Below are positions 42,174-51,100 of a DNA stretch of 64,000 nucleotides, piece after piece (position 1 is the first letter of the stretch; each line of letters starts with the position of its first letter). Position numbers and translations under genes: made by a program. This DNA comes from Candidatus Thorarchaeota archaeon. Lineage in GTDB: Archaea > Asgardarchaeota > Thorarchaeia > Thorarchaeales > Thorarchaeaceae. A model generated the notes under the pieces. It saw nothing but the letters and a program-made list of their open reading frames with translations. It had not been told where the DNA came from and ran no database searches. The stretch lies in assembly GCA_019057475.1 (NCBI GenBank), contig DXJO01000010.1:169460-233459 (forward strand), written 5' to 3'.

Positions 42174-42731
42174 ATGAGCAGCAGTACGTATGATTATCTG
42201 TTCAAGGTTGTTGTTCTGGGAGAAGGCGCCGTAGGAAAAACAGCGATCGTAACGCGCTTCTCTCACGGTTTCTTCCGCACTGACTACAAGACGACAATCG
42301 GGTCTCAATTCGCCGTCAAGAACATCACCGTGACTAGGACTGATGGCTCAAAGGTTACGGTGAAGCTGCAAATTTGGGACGTGGCAGGTCAATCACGGTT
42401 CCAGATTCTGAGACCAATGTACTATCGCGGTTCAAGCGGCGGGATTCTTGTCTACGATGTGACTCGAAGAAGGACGTTCATGGTCCTTCAGGAATGGATG
42501 GATGAGCTTACAAAGGCTATCAACAAGGAGATTCCTTTAATCCTCGTTGCCAATAAGACGGACCTGCCAGACCGCGTGGTGCAGCCCGCTGAGGGGCGCA
42601 AGTTCGCTGATGAGCACAATATGCCCTACCTTGAATCGTCAGCTAAGACGGGCGAGGGCATTGTTGATATATTCGCAAGGCTGGGCAAAACATTGGCACG
42701 GACTCGCGAAGAGCACTCAAGTCTGCAGTGA
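42174..42731 (+). CDS. Rab/Ras-type small GTPase
   Basis: 185 residues, a complete eukaryote-like small GTPase. G1 GEGAVGKT (16-23), switch I threonine in YKTTIGSQF, G3 WDVAGQ (68-73; Ras/Rab usually have WDTAGQ), G4 NKTD (127-130) and G5 SAK (156-158). RFQILRPMYYRGSSGGILVYD matches the Rab/Arf-like effector region. There is no C-terminal cysteine, so no prenylation is expected and membrane targeting would need another route. Asgard genomes encode many such GTPases. The gene stands alone; no regulator is adjacent. Confidence 0.93.
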   Translation: MSSSTYDYLFKVVVLGEGAVGKTAIVTRFSHGFFRTDYKTTIGSQFAVKNITVTRTDGSKVTVKLQIWDVAGQSRFQILRPMYYRGSSGGILVYDVTRRRTFMVLQEWMDELTKAINKEIPLILVANKTDLPDRVVQPAEGRKFADEHNMPYLESSAKTGEGIVDIFARLGKTLARTREEHSSLQ

Positions 42732-42829
42732 CCGGAATTCCAAGTGCAGGGTTTCTCCAAGAGCATACATCATTTCTGAGGTTTAGCAACTCATATCTGT
42801 GAGTGTGAAGCGTAGGAGCTGGGTATCCG

Positions 42830-43411
42830 ATGACGAAGCCTGATGAACACTACCCAGTGAACTTGTTTCCAGCACTTCAGTGGGCTCTTGATCTGTACTT
42901 CAAGAAGCATCCCAAGTACAGGGACCCGCCAATTGTGGAGGTCATCTTTCCCGCGGGCAGCCACAAGGTGCTCATGAAGACCCTTGGAGAACATGAGATT
43001 GTGTTTTGGATGTCAAAGAGGAAGCTCTACGTCAAGGCGAGATGCTTGGCGGATAAAGAATGCAAGTTCAACGTTTCAAGGGTAAATGCTGATGATAGGG
43101 AAGCGCTCAAGACCATTAACTGGAAGAAGATTGACTCTCGCCAATTCTTCCAAATAATGCGCAAGTGGGTCATCAGACTTGACCTAGACTTCATCACCCT
43201 GATTCGTGCGCTGAATACGATTTGCGACACGCGCGTCAAGATACCGCTAACAACTCAATACGGCCGGACTTTCGAAAAGTTTGACGATTACAGGCGCAAT
43301 CGCTGGCCTGCAGACGCGACGCCGAATAATCCACCCAAGTTCATTGAGGAAGTCTTAGTGCGAGTGACCTTCTGGTTCATGACGGCTGCAACAGTAGGTG
43401 CACTTGTCTGA
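42830..43411 (+). CDS. Unknown soluble protein
   Basis: 193 residues, alpha/beta, with aromatic-rich and basic stretches (EIVFWMSKRKLYVKARCLA) and an FQIMRKWVIRLDLDFITLIR helix. The last ~20 residues are hydrophobic (VTFWFMTAATVGALV) and might be a membrane anchor or a buried helix. It starts at ATG 42830. No family recognised. It follows the small GTPase by ~100 bases on the same strand; whether the two work together is unknown. Confidence 0.6.
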   Translation: MTKPDEHYPVNLFPALQWALDLYFKKHPKYRDPPIVEVIFPAGSHKVLMKTLGEHEIVFWMSKRKLYVKARCLADKECKFNVSRVNADDREALKTINWKKIDSRQFFQIMRKWVIRLDLDFITLIRALNTICDTRVKIPLTTQYGRTFEKFDDYRRNRWPADATPNNPPKFIEEVLVRVTFWFMTAATVGALV

Positions 43412-43510
43412 ACTGTGCTTGACAGTACGTACTGTGCACACGCAAGGAACCAATCACAATTGCTAAAGCGCTGCTATTCTTCTCATGAATCATCAGGTGT
43501 ATGCTTCAAG

Positions 43511-44641
43511 ATGCTCGTCGGTTTAGTTGTGAATCCGATTGCGGGAATGGGTGGGCGCGTCGGGCTAAAGGGCACAGACGGTGTTGTCGATGAGGCATTG
43601 AAGCTTGGTGCAGAACCCGTTGCGCCTGGCCGTGCCAAGGAGTTTCTGGAGTCACTCCTTCCCTTAGTTAGTTCAGATGTTCGAAAGATCGAGCTTGTTA
43701 CTTGCCCGGATGCAATGGGCGCTGATTCTTCCCGCAAGATTGGAATCAATCATCAAATCGTTGATGTTCAGATTGGAGAACAAACCACTGCAGCTGACAC
43801 GAAGGCTTGCATTCTGGCTCTGTATAAGGCTGGAGCACGACTGATTGTGTTTGTTGGAGGGGATGGAACAGCAAGAGACATCTTTGACACTGTAGAGGAG
43901 AACGATCTCAACGACCTCATGATCCTGGGAGTTCCCTCTGGTGTTAAAATGTATAGCGGCATATTCGTCATTAACCCTCGGGATGCCGCTGACGTAATCC
44001 GCCTAGTATCTGAGGGCACTGCAACAATGGCTGAATTCGAGGTGATGGATGCTGACGAGGCGGCTTTCAGGGAAGACCGGTTTATCATCCGGCTCTATGG
44101 ATACCTCCGGGGGCCCTCTGTGCCTGCAAGATTTCAAGGTGCAAAGCAAGCTAGTCCCGAAACTGTTGACGAGCACGAGGCACAAGAGGCTATTGCGAAG
44201 TATGTTGTAGAATCCATGACTCAAGATGGCACCTACATTCTTGGACCTGGTACTACAGTCAAGAATGTGGCTGACATGCTGGGCGTGAAGAAGACCACAC
44301 TTGGTGTTGATGTCTACAGCGAAGGAACTATCTACAACGATGTAAATGAAGAAAAAATCATGAGCATTGTCGAGGACTTCGGAAAAGTCTGGATCATCGT
44401 TTCGCCCATTGGCCATCAGGGAATGCTTTTTGGGCGCGGCAATCAGCAGATCAGTCCAACAGTGATTCGACAGGTTGACCGTGATAAGATACTCATCATG
44501 TCAACTCCTGCTAAGCTCAGGGACATTGAGGGGGGCACGCTCAAGGTGGACACTGGAGATTCCAATGTGGATGACCTACTTCGCGGGTACATAAGAGTCA
44601 TAACGGACTATAACGAGCTTAGAATGGTTGAGGTAGAATAG
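43511..44641 (+). CDS. ATP-NAD/AcoX kinase family protein
   Basis: ~376 residues. GLVVNPIAGMGGRVGLKGTD at the start, IVFVGGDGTARDIFDTV (GGDGT, ATP/NAD site), and ILGVPSGVKMYSGIFVINP match the archaeal ATP-NAD kinase/AcoX group, which is related to but distinct from ordinary NadK. The C-terminal third (HQGMLFGRGNQQISPTVIRQ) fits the same group. The frame opens at 43415, but the conserved region starts right at ATG 43511, which is the likely start. Real substrate not established for this group. Confidence 0.85.
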   Translation: MLVGLVVNPIAGMGGRVGLKGTDGVVDEALKLGAEPVAPGRAKEFLESLLPLVSSDVRKIELVTCPDAMGADSSRKIGINHQIVDVQIGEQTTAADTKACILALYKAGARLIVFVGGDGTARDIFDTVEENDLNDLMILGVPSGVKMYSGIFVINPRDAADVIRLVSEGTATMAEFEVMDADEAAFREDRFIIRLYGYLRGPSVPARFQGAKQASPETVDEHEAQEAIAKYVVESMTQDGTYILGPGTTVKNVADMLGVKKTTLGVDVYSEGTIYNDVNEEKIMSIVEDFGKVWIIVSPIGHQGMLFGRGNQQISPTVIRQVDRDKILIMSTPAKLRDIEGGTLKVDTGDSNVDDLLRGYIRVITDYNELRMVEVE

Positions 44642-44699
44642 AAAGAATAATCAACCCCCTGTTGTCTGTTTTGCCGAAGGGCTCAAGCGAGGTGAAGTG

Positions 44700-45431
44700 A
44701 TGATAGTTCTGATGACTGACTTCTCAGAGTCAGAGTATGCAGGTATGATGAAGGGAGTGATATACACAATTCATCCTAAGGCTAGAGTGGTAGACCTCAC
44801 TCATGAGATATCACCTCAATCAGTGAGGGAGGGGGCGTGGGTTCTATTTCAAGGCTATCAATACTTCCCCAAGAAGACAACCTTCGTATGTGTGGTTGAT
44901 CCTGGTGTCGGAACTGGACGCGATGCAGTCTTGGTTAGAACCAAGAATTACATCTTCATCGGTCCCGATAACGGCTTGATGTACCCCTCCGCATACAAGG
45001 ATGGCATCAAGGACGTGTTCAAGATTCAGATTGACCAGCCGGAGTTTACAACCTTTCACGGGCGAGAAATCTTCGCCAAGGTGGCTGCCTATGTGGCTAG
45101 CGGAGCCGGCGAGAAGTTTCTAGGGGAACGCAAATCAGATCTCGACGTCGTCCTGAGGTTTTGGCAGGAGGGACGCAGTGGAGAAGTAGTCCGCGTTGAC
45201 CATTTTGGCAACATAATCACCAATCTGCCGCCGCTGGACAAGGATATGTATCATCTAAATTATCGGGCTCTAAATCGGGACATCACATGGGCTGGTACAT
45301 ACGGTGAAGGGCCTGAGTATGATATGTTTCTCGTCACTGGTAGCGCAGGCACGCTCGAGCTCTCAGTTAAGAATGGACGAGCCGTTGACCGCCTTCCGGC
45401 AAGGGTAGGCGACACTATTGTCATCAAGTAG
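44700..45431 (+). CDS. SAM hydrolase (S-adenosylmethionine hydroxide adenosyltransferase, DUF62)
   Basis: 243 residues. The family cleaves SAM to adenosine and methionine with water. IVLMTDFSESEYAGMMKGVI, VDLTHEISPQSVREGAWVLF, CVVDPGVGTGRDAVLVRTKN and FIGPDNGLMYPS are diagnostic; the Asp-Arg-His set is present in VDPGVG, FHGREIF and VDHFGNIITN. The C-terminal beta-barrel follows. GAGGTGA precedes ATG 44700. It acts in the cytosol, possibly limiting SAM. It is 58 bases after the NAD-kinase-like gene, perhaps co-transcribed. Confidence 0.92.
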   Translation: MIVLMTDFSESEYAGMMKGVIYTIHPKARVVDLTHEISPQSVREGAWVLFQGYQYFPKKTTFVCVVDPGVGTGRDAVLVRTKNYIFIGPDNGLMYPSAYKDGIKDVFKIQIDQPEFTTFHGREIFAKVAAYVASGAGEKFLGERKSDLDVVLRFWQEGRSGEVVRVDHFGNIITNLPPLDKDMYHLNYRALNRDITWAGTYGEGPEYDMFLVTGSAGTLELSVKNGRAVDRLPARVGDTIVIK

Positions 45432-46167
45432 ACATTGATGCGACGTGATACATGCACTCGTCCTCGGCACAGTCCGGGTTTGTTTCTGAATGAGCACAGG
45501 ACTGAGGCTTGGGAACGGGACCGAGGTCAATGTTGTATTCATTCTTGAGCATCTCAATCGCCGCAGTCAGTCCATAGTATGTAGCTCTCTTGCAGCATCG
45601 AATAAGCTCGTCTTGTGATAGATCTAGTGCAGCAGACGTTGTTCGGTGAGCTTGCAGTCTTGGGGTTGCACGTTTGGGTGTAGAATCCAGATACAGAGCT
45701 AAGGCAACCCCTGCACCCACACAAGCTCCGCAAGTACCTGCGTAGCCACAGAATCCGCCAGGAATCTTGGATCCTCTGCGAATTCCCTCAAGAATAACAT
45801 CCTTAGTTATTGGCGACCCGTCGTGTCTGCTGATTCCTCTGCTTTTCATAACAATCAGTATCGCTGCGGGAACCAGACTATGATGCTCGGGACCATGGAA
45901 CTTGAAGCTTGGATGGGTCATCGCTCGGTCCACGATCTCAATTGGATCAATGCTAGTTTCTGTTTCCGTCAGGCGATTGAGAAAATCGAGGGCTTCCTCA
46001 GCATGACAAATATCGCAGACGAAATGACCTTCGGGGCAGTATATGGGCGAGTATGTTGACATACCGCAGAATGTGCAGGTCTGCTCCTTCTCAGTTCCGC
46101 CGTAGATCAGAGTGGTACCACAGACAGTACATTCTGAAACATGTTCGGTGTCGGCATTCCTGTTCAT
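45424..46167 (-). CDS. Cysteine-rich DUF5714-like protein
   Basis: 247 residues. The N-terminus is a treble-clef/rubredoxin-like zinc site (CTVCG...CTFCG), then YCPEGHFVCDICHAEEAL, and a C-terminal region with GGFCGYAGTCGACVGAGVAL and RCCKRATYYGLTAAIEML. This pattern matches DUF5714 proteins found in archaea, some fused to SAM methyltransferases. The GFCG and CGAC cysteines suggest metal or Fe-S binding. ATG 46167 with GAGGCGA upstream is better than the longer frame from 46263. Function unknown. Confidence 0.7.
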   Translation of the reverse strand: MNRNADTEHVSECTVCGTTLIYGGTEKEQTCTFCGMSTYSPIYCPEGHFVCDICHAEEALDFLNRLTETETSIDPIEIVDRAMTHPSFKFHGPEHHSLVPAAILIVMKSRGISRHDGSPITKDVILEGIRRGSKIPGGFCGYAGTCGACVGAGVALALYLDSTPKRATPRLQAHRTTSAALDLSQDELIRCCKRATYYGLTAAIEMLKNEYNIDLGPVPKPQSCAHSETNPDCAEDECMYHVASMST

Positions 46168-46317
46168 CGAATCGCCTCTTGCTAGGTTCTCGATTTCCAG
46201 CTTGCTTTGATTACAGTTTCGATGGAGGACAGGGGGCGCTAGTGGTACGATATGTCGCCTCACAACGCTTAACTAGTAAAGCTTACCATATTCTAAAACT
46301 GGTTGGAAGTGTGCCTG

Positions 46318-46653
46318 ATGACAGTTGAACAGGCTAGGAGAGTGGCTCAGAAGCATTACGACCTGCTTCAGCAGGATGATATGGCCAAATGGGTGGACAC
46401 CCTCACTAATGAAAACAAAAAAGTGGTGCTGACCAAAGGCAGCTCGCCCAGCATGTGGTGGGATCTAGGTCGGCGTTATTTCGAGCAATACGGCGTCCAC
46501 TACAAGTTCAACCGCGTGGAAGAAAAGAAAGAGGACTACTGCAAGCTCTTCTTCACAAGGTATAACGCAGACGGTTCTGTGCGTGGAATGCCTGTGTCTA
46601 TCCACTTGAGAAAGGTAGATGACAAGTGGAAAGTAGAGCAGGCATCCCACTGA
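46318..46653 (+). CDS. NTF2-like small protein
   Basis: 111 residues. An N-terminal helix (EQARRVAQKHYDLLQQDDMAKW) followed by curved sheet-like strands ending HLRKVDDKWKVEQASH resembles the cone-shaped NTF2/SnoaL-like fold. Such proteins are often small enzymes or binding domains; no catalytic residues are evident. ATG 46318 follows GTGTGCC; the earlier TTG 46303 is less likely. Stand-alone between divergent and co-directional genes. Confidence 0.6.
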   Translation: MTVEQARRVAQKHYDLLQQDDMAKWVDTLTNENKKVVLTKGSSPSMWWDLGRRYFEQYGVHYKFNRVEEKKEDYCKLFFTRYNADGSVRGMPVSIHLRKVDDKWKVEQASH

Positions 46654-46701
46654 TTCCCCTACCGCAACAGACCTAAATACGCAGCGCACAACACCGCAAC
46701 C

Positions 46702-47916
46702 ATGTCTCGGGTTGTTGTTCTAGGTGGCTGTGGAGTTGTCGGCTCTATTGCCGTTAAGACGCTGACATCAATCGGTGAGTTCGATGAGATAGTGGTTGCT
46801 GACCTCAACTACGAAGGAGCACAGACCTGCGTTTCCGAGATTGGCGAAGGCTGTTTATCAGCGGTGATGGTGGATGCTTCTAATCCAGATTCCATAAAGG
46901 AGGCCATCAAGGGCTCAGATGTGGTGCTTAACTGCTGCGGCCCCTTCTACAAGCTTGGGCCTATTGTGCTAAAAGCTGTGATCGAATCTAGCATAAACTA
47001 TGTCGACATCTGTGATGATTACGATGCCACCACGATTCTTCTTGCAATGGACAAGGCTGCGAAAAAGGCTGGCATCTCAGCACTTACTGGCCTGGGAAGC
47101 TCACCCGGTGTTGCGAATCTTCTTGCCAAGCTCTGCGCTGACCAGATGCTGGATGAGGTCGAGTCAATTGACATTCTCCATGCTCATGGCGGCGAGCCCA
47201 AGGAGGGAGCGGCTGTTGTTGAGCATCGAATCCATAGCATGACCTCTCCTATACCCATGTATCTGGATGGGAAGTTCGAAACAGTCGAATACTTTGGCGA
47301 GAGCGGACGGGCACTGGAGTTGGACGTTGATTTCCACCGCATTGGCGTTTACAGATGCTATCCTTATCCGCATCCTGAAACGATAACGCTGCCCATCTAT
47401 ATCAAGTGTAAGCGTGTCACGAATCTGGGTTGTGTCATACCCACCCCGTACTATGACCTGATTAGAAACATTGCAAGGTTGGGAATCGTTGGTGAAGACC
47501 CGCTAGTTGTCAAGGGGACTGAAGTAATTCCTCTGGATTTCGCTATTGCCTACATACTGGAGCAGAGAGAGAAGATTCTGAAGGCGACAGATTTCGGGGT
47601 GCAGCGTGGCTGCCTTAAGATTATCATTAGGGGCACTGTTGATGGGAGGTCGCATCGGTTCGACTTCTCAATGGCTTCTGTGGGCCAATCGATGGGAGAA
47701 GGTACGGGCATTCCCGCCGCCATTGGTGCAGTCCTCATGCAGCGTGGCAAAATCACCAAGAAAGGAGTTCTGCCTCCTGAGGGCTGTGTCAATCCGCTTG
47801 ACTTCCTTCTAGTCATGAAAGACCAGCTCAAGCTCGAAAAGGTGAGTGGCGAGGGCTCCCCTCTCATCATCGAGTCAATAGACGCTGATGGCAATGTAGA
47901 GCAACTGGAGATTTAG
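46702..47916 (+). CDS. Saccharopine dehydrogenase-family oxidoreductase
   Basis: 404 residues. VVVLGGCGVVGSIAVKTL is the NAD(P)-binding Rossmann motif, VVLNCCGPFYKLGPIVLKAV and YVDICDDYDATTILLAMDKA match the central family block, and LTGLGSSPGVANLLAKL follows. This fits the saccharopine dehydrogenase/lysine 6-dehydrogenase group. In an archaeon roles in lysine or polyamine metabolism are possible but not shown. ATG 46702 begins the Rossmann fold directly. Length normal. Confidence 0.85.
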   Translation: MSRVVVLGGCGVVGSIAVKTLTSIGEFDEIVVADLNYEGAQTCVSEIGEGCLSAVMVDASNPDSIKEAIKGSDVVLNCCGPFYKLGPIVLKAVIESSINYVDICDDYDATTILLAMDKAAKKAGISALTGLGSSPGVANLLAKLCADQMLDEVESIDILHAHGGEPKEGAAVVEHRIHSMTSPIPMYLDGKFETVEYFGESGRALELDVDFHRIGVYRCYPYPHPETITLPIYIKCKRVTNLGCVIPTPYYDLIRNIARLGIVGEDPLVVKGTEVIPLDFAIAYILEQREKILKATDFGVQRGCLKIIIRGTVDGRSHRFDFSMASVGQSMGEGTGIPAAIGAVLMQRGKITKKGVLPPEGCVNPLDFLLVMKDQLKLEKVSGEGSPLIIESIDADGNVEQLEI

Positions 47917-47952
47917 TTCAGATAGCGAGAATGAGCGTCGGAGCTGTAGATT

Positions 47953-49002
47953 TTGGCAGATGACAGCATGCATCTTGGAGTTTGGGAGAAGTACCTCGCA
48001 GTCTGGGTCGCCCTCTGTATGGCCATTGGCCTCTTGCTGTCCCAAGCCTTCCCCGGTTTGAGCATAGCGATTAACAGCTGGCAGTACATGGGCATCTCAA
48101 TACCTATTGGCATATGCCTGTTCCTCATGATTTACCCTGCCCTCTTGAATATCCAACTAACAGAGATTAGGAAAATCACCAGAGCACCCAAGCCTATAGT
48201 CCTCACTATCCTCTCCAACTGGATACTAGCCCCAATAGTTACAGTGGTTCTAGCCAATATGTTCCTAGCAGGACATGATCAGCTCATAGTATCCCTGATA
48301 CTGCTGGGGGCAAGCCCATGCACAGCTATGGTCCTAGTATGGGGCAAGATGGCTGAGGGCAACCAAGAGCAGAACCTCATCAACACCAGTCTGAACACCG
48401 TGACCATCATGATCTTGTACGTGCCCATCGTTACGCTACTGACGGGCATTCAAAATATCCCGATCGATTGGATGATGCTCGTGATATCCGTGGTCGTGTT
48501 CATAGGCATCCCCATGGTCTTGGGCTACCTTTCAAAGAGATACCTTACCAGCACGCGGGGTGAGGAATGGTTCCAAGGCGTGTACCGACCAGCCGTGGGC
48601 AAGGTTTCAGTGATTGCCCTCCTGACGATACTTATCGTATTGTTTAGCCTGAATGGCAATGTCCTCATCCAGCATCCGGACCTCATACTGCTCGTTTCGA
48701 TTCCCCTGCTATTAGGATTCTTCATAGTCGTTGGCATCAATCTGCTGGTCACGAAGTTCGCTAGCCTCCGGTACGAGGAAGGCATAATTACCGTGATTAT
48801 TGGTTCTTCAAGCCACTTCGAGATAGCCATCGCGACAGCCATCGCCCTCTACGGGCTGGGCTCTCAAGCCGCTCTCGGCACCACGATGGGTCTCTTCTGG
48901 GAGGTCCCCATCATGCTAGGCTTGGTCTACCTTGGCAAAAGGCTCAACAAGAGAGGATTCTGGAATAAAGAAACGGTAGATTCCATTAGTACTATCTCTT
49001 AG
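47953..49002 (+). CDS. acr3: ACR3-type arsenite efflux permease
   Basis: 349 residues, ten helices. LLGASPCTAMVLVWGKMAEG carries the cysteine needed for As(III) transport in ACR3 (APCTAMVFVWS in bacteria), and TTMGLFWEVPIMLGLVYLGK the conserved glutamate of the late helix. It exports arsenite at the plasma membrane. TTG 47953 with GGAG ten bases upstream, or ATG 47968 (MHLGVWEKYLAVW), is the start. No arsR, arsA or arsM is adjacent. The conserved Cys and Glu separate it from bile-acid symporters. Confidence 0.87.
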   Translation: MADDSMHLGVWEKYLAVWVALCMAIGLLLSQAFPGLSIAINSWQYMGISIPIGICLFLMIYPALLNIQLTEIRKITRAPKPIVLTILSNWILAPIVTVVLANMFLAGHDQLIVSLILLGASPCTAMVLVWGKMAEGNQEQNLINTSLNTVTIMILYVPIVTLLTGIQNIPIDWMMLVISVVVFIGIPMVLGYLSKRYLTSTRGEEWFQGVYRPAVGKVSVIALLTILIVLFSLNGNVLIQHPDLILLVSIPLLLGFFIVVGINLLVTKFASLRYEEGIITVIIGSSSHFEIAIATAIALYGLGSQAALGTTMGLFWEVPIMLGLVYLGKRLNKRGFWNKETVDSISTIS

Positions 49003-49041
49003 CCAAGAAGCTTTCCGCTTCAGGAACCGGGATGGCGTTTC

Positions 49042-49377
49042 TCAGGACGCTTTGACTTTCCTCAGGAGCTCGACAGCCTTGTCATCACCGTGTTTGACAC
49101 GATAGGCGAGCACACCTGCTCTGATAATAGCGTTTTTCTGTCCCTCAGGATTATCGGGGTCATAGTGGCTGATGAATAACTTGCATGGAAAATCACTGCA
49201 GAGACCACAGTGATCCACTCCCTTTCCTTCATGGCATTTGTAGACCTTGCACCTACCCCACCAAGGCCTGCCTTGGGTTGCCGCACAGCCAAGACATGAA
49301 TGTTCGTTTTCGCCTTTGTAAGAGGGGCAGTCGCTACATAACGCTCCACATATGGAGAAGTGAACGTCGTTTCTCAT
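49042..49377 (-). CDS. DUF3795 cysteine-rich protein
   Basis: 111 residues, with a CGALCSDCPSY...CLGC...CKVYKC...HCGLCSDFPC cysteine array, the DUF3795 signature, presumably zinc or Fe-S binding. SDFPCKLFISHYDPD is the family's tail region. Function unknown. ATG 49377; TATA-like sequence at 49402-49410 predicts a nearly leaderless mRNA, with an inverted GAAC/GTTC repeat between box and start. Divergent from the second FGGY kinase. Confidence 0.85.
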   Translation of the reverse strand: MRNDVHFSICGALCSDCPSYKGENEHSCLGCAATQGRPWWGRCKVYKCHEGKGVDHCGLCSDFPCKLFISHYDPDNPEGQKNAIIRAGVLAYRVKHGDDKAVELLRKVKAS

Positions 49378-49390
49378 GGCGGTTCTTCGT

Positions 49391-49445
49391 GAACGTGTTC
49401 AAATAAAATACGTGCTCTTCCTTAGAACACGTGTTCCAAGAAGAG
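49391..49445. promoter_or_regulatory. Palindromic operator candidates between divergent genes
   Basis: 49425-49436 is the perfect palindrome GAACACGTGTTC, the core of a larger imperfect one (49415-49445, CTCTTC outside and GAAGAG on the far side). A second, looser copy GAACGTGTTC sits at 49391-49400. The first lies just upstream of the kinase TATA (CTTATTTATAG, 49453-49463), the second between the DUF3795 TATA and its start. Layout fits a repressor controlling both genes. Confidence 0.5.
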
Positions 49446-49496
49446 AGTGTTATCTTATTTATAGCGGATTCTCCACTGGTGATAAAGGGATAGGCA

Positions 49497-51077
49497 ATGA
49501 CAGCCGACGAACGAGAGAGGAAGTATGTCCTAGCGGTGGACCATGGCACTTCAGCCATGAAGGTAGCCCTCGCAAACATGAGTGGCGACATTCTCGCCTT
49601 TGAAACGGAAAAGACGCCTTTGTACCTCTTGGAAGGTGGTGGTGCAGAACAGGACCCAGATGAGTGGTGGGCAGCTCTTATCGCCTGTGCTAAGCGGATT
49701 GTTGACAGGAATATTGTTCCTGTCGATGACATTATTGCAGTCTGCAACTCGAGTCAATGGTCCGGTACTGTGGCTGTCGACGCGAATGGCAATCACCTCA
49801 TGAATGCGATAATCTGGATGGACTCTCGAGGAGCTCCATACATCAGCAAGTACCTACGAGGGATTGTAAACATCCAAGGATACGGCATCTTGAACGTTCT
49901 CAAATGGATTCGCAAGACTGGGGGGATTCCCGCCAGCGCTGGCAAGGACCCAATCGCGCACATCTTGTTCCTGAAGCACGAGCGCCCGGAGATCTATGAA
50001 AAAACGCACGTGTTCCTGGAGCCAAAAGATTTCTTGAACCTGAAGTTCACTGGGAAATTCGCAGCCTCCTATGACTCCATCATGCTTCACTGGCTGGTGA
50101 ATACCCAGGACATCTGGAATATCCATTACGATGAAGCGCTCATCAAGAAATTACGCATAGATAGAAACAAATTACCCCCTTTGCAGAGTTCCATTGATGT
50201 ACTTGGAGTTGTATCTGGGGACGTTGCAGACCTGATTGGTATCAATCGAAACGTGCAGGTCGTAACGGGGTCTCCTGACCTTCAATCTGCTATGATTGGC
50301 TCGGGCGCAGTCAAGGATTACGAGGGTCATATCTACATTGGCACTAGTAGCTGGATACTCTGCCATGTACCTTTCAAGAAGACAGACATCTCCCACAACA
50401 TGGCTTCAATTCCCTCTACGATTCCCGGCAGATATTTCGTTGTCAATGAGCAGGAGTCTGCGGGGGCATGCTTAACATTTCTAAGAGACAACATCTTCCA
50501 CACCGACGACAAGACACGCTATGGCAATCCAGAGGTCTACAGGGAATTCGATAAGATAGTGGAAGGGGTACCCCCAGGAAGTAACAAGCTAATCTTCACT
50601 CCATGGTTGTACGGTGAGCGCACTCCTGTGGAGAATCACACAGTACGTGGAGGATTTCACAATCTTTCTCTGCCGGTGGATCGGCCAAATATGATTCGGG
50701 CGGTGTTCGAGGGCATTGCTTACAATAGTCGATGGCTGCTGCAGCTTGTTGAGAAGTTCATTAAGAGGAAGATGGACCCGCTAAATATCATTGGGGGTGG
50801 AGCACAGTCCGACATCTGGTGCCAGATATATGCAGATGTCCTGAACAGGACCATCCGACAGGTCAAGGACCCGATATACGCAAATGCGAGAGGCGCTGCA
50901 CTCATTGCATCAGTGGGCTTGGGGTACTGCACTTTCGACGAAATCTGTCATTTGGTCCAGTTCTCGAATGAGTTCAATCCGAATCCCGATAACAGGGCAC
51001 TCTATGATGAACTCTTTGCTGAGTTTCTGCAGCTATACAAGAGCAATGAACAGATCTACAAGCGATTGAATGCGTGA
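49497..51077 (+). CDS. FGGY-family carbohydrate kinase (xylulokinase-like)
   Basis: 526 residues. LAVDHGTSAMKVALANMSGD is the N-terminal phosphate motif, EQDPDEWWAALI and IWMDSRGAPYISK the substrate region, GSPDLQSAMIGSGAV and YIGTSSWILC the second-domain ATP site, and NIIGGGAQSDIWCQIYADVL the adenosine motif. The MDSRG pattern is nearer xylulokinase than the WQDRR of the other FGGY gene at 12406. Substrate unknown. A TATA at 49453-49463 gives a short leader; it may be regulated through the palindromes shared with the DUF3795 gene. Confidence 0.9.
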   Translation: MTADERERKYVLAVDHGTSAMKVALANMSGDILAFETEKTPLYLLEGGGAEQDPDEWWAALIACAKRIVDRNIVPVDDIIAVCNSSQWSGTVAVDANGNHLMNAIIWMDSRGAPYISKYLRGIVNIQGYGILNVLKWIRKTGGIPASAGKDPIAHILFLKHERPEIYEKTHVFLEPKDFLNLKFTGKFAASYDSIMLHWLVNTQDIWNIHYDEALIKKLRIDRNKLPPLQSSIDVLGVVSGDVADLIGINRNVQVVTGSPDLQSAMIGSGAVKDYEGHIYIGTSSWILCHVPFKKTDISHNMASIPSTIPGRYFVVNEQESAGACLTFLRDNIFHTDDKTRYGNPEVYREFDKIVEGVPPGSNKLIFTPWLYGERTPVENHTVRGGFHNLSLPVDRPNMIRAVFEGIAYNSRWLLQLVEKFIKRKMDPLNIIGGGAQSDIWCQIYADVLNRTIRQVKDPIYANARGAALIASVGLGYCTFDEICHLVQFSNEFNPNPDNRALYDELFAEFLQLYKSNEQIYKRLNA

Positions 51078-51100
51078 CAGTAGAGCAAGTCACTGCCGGT

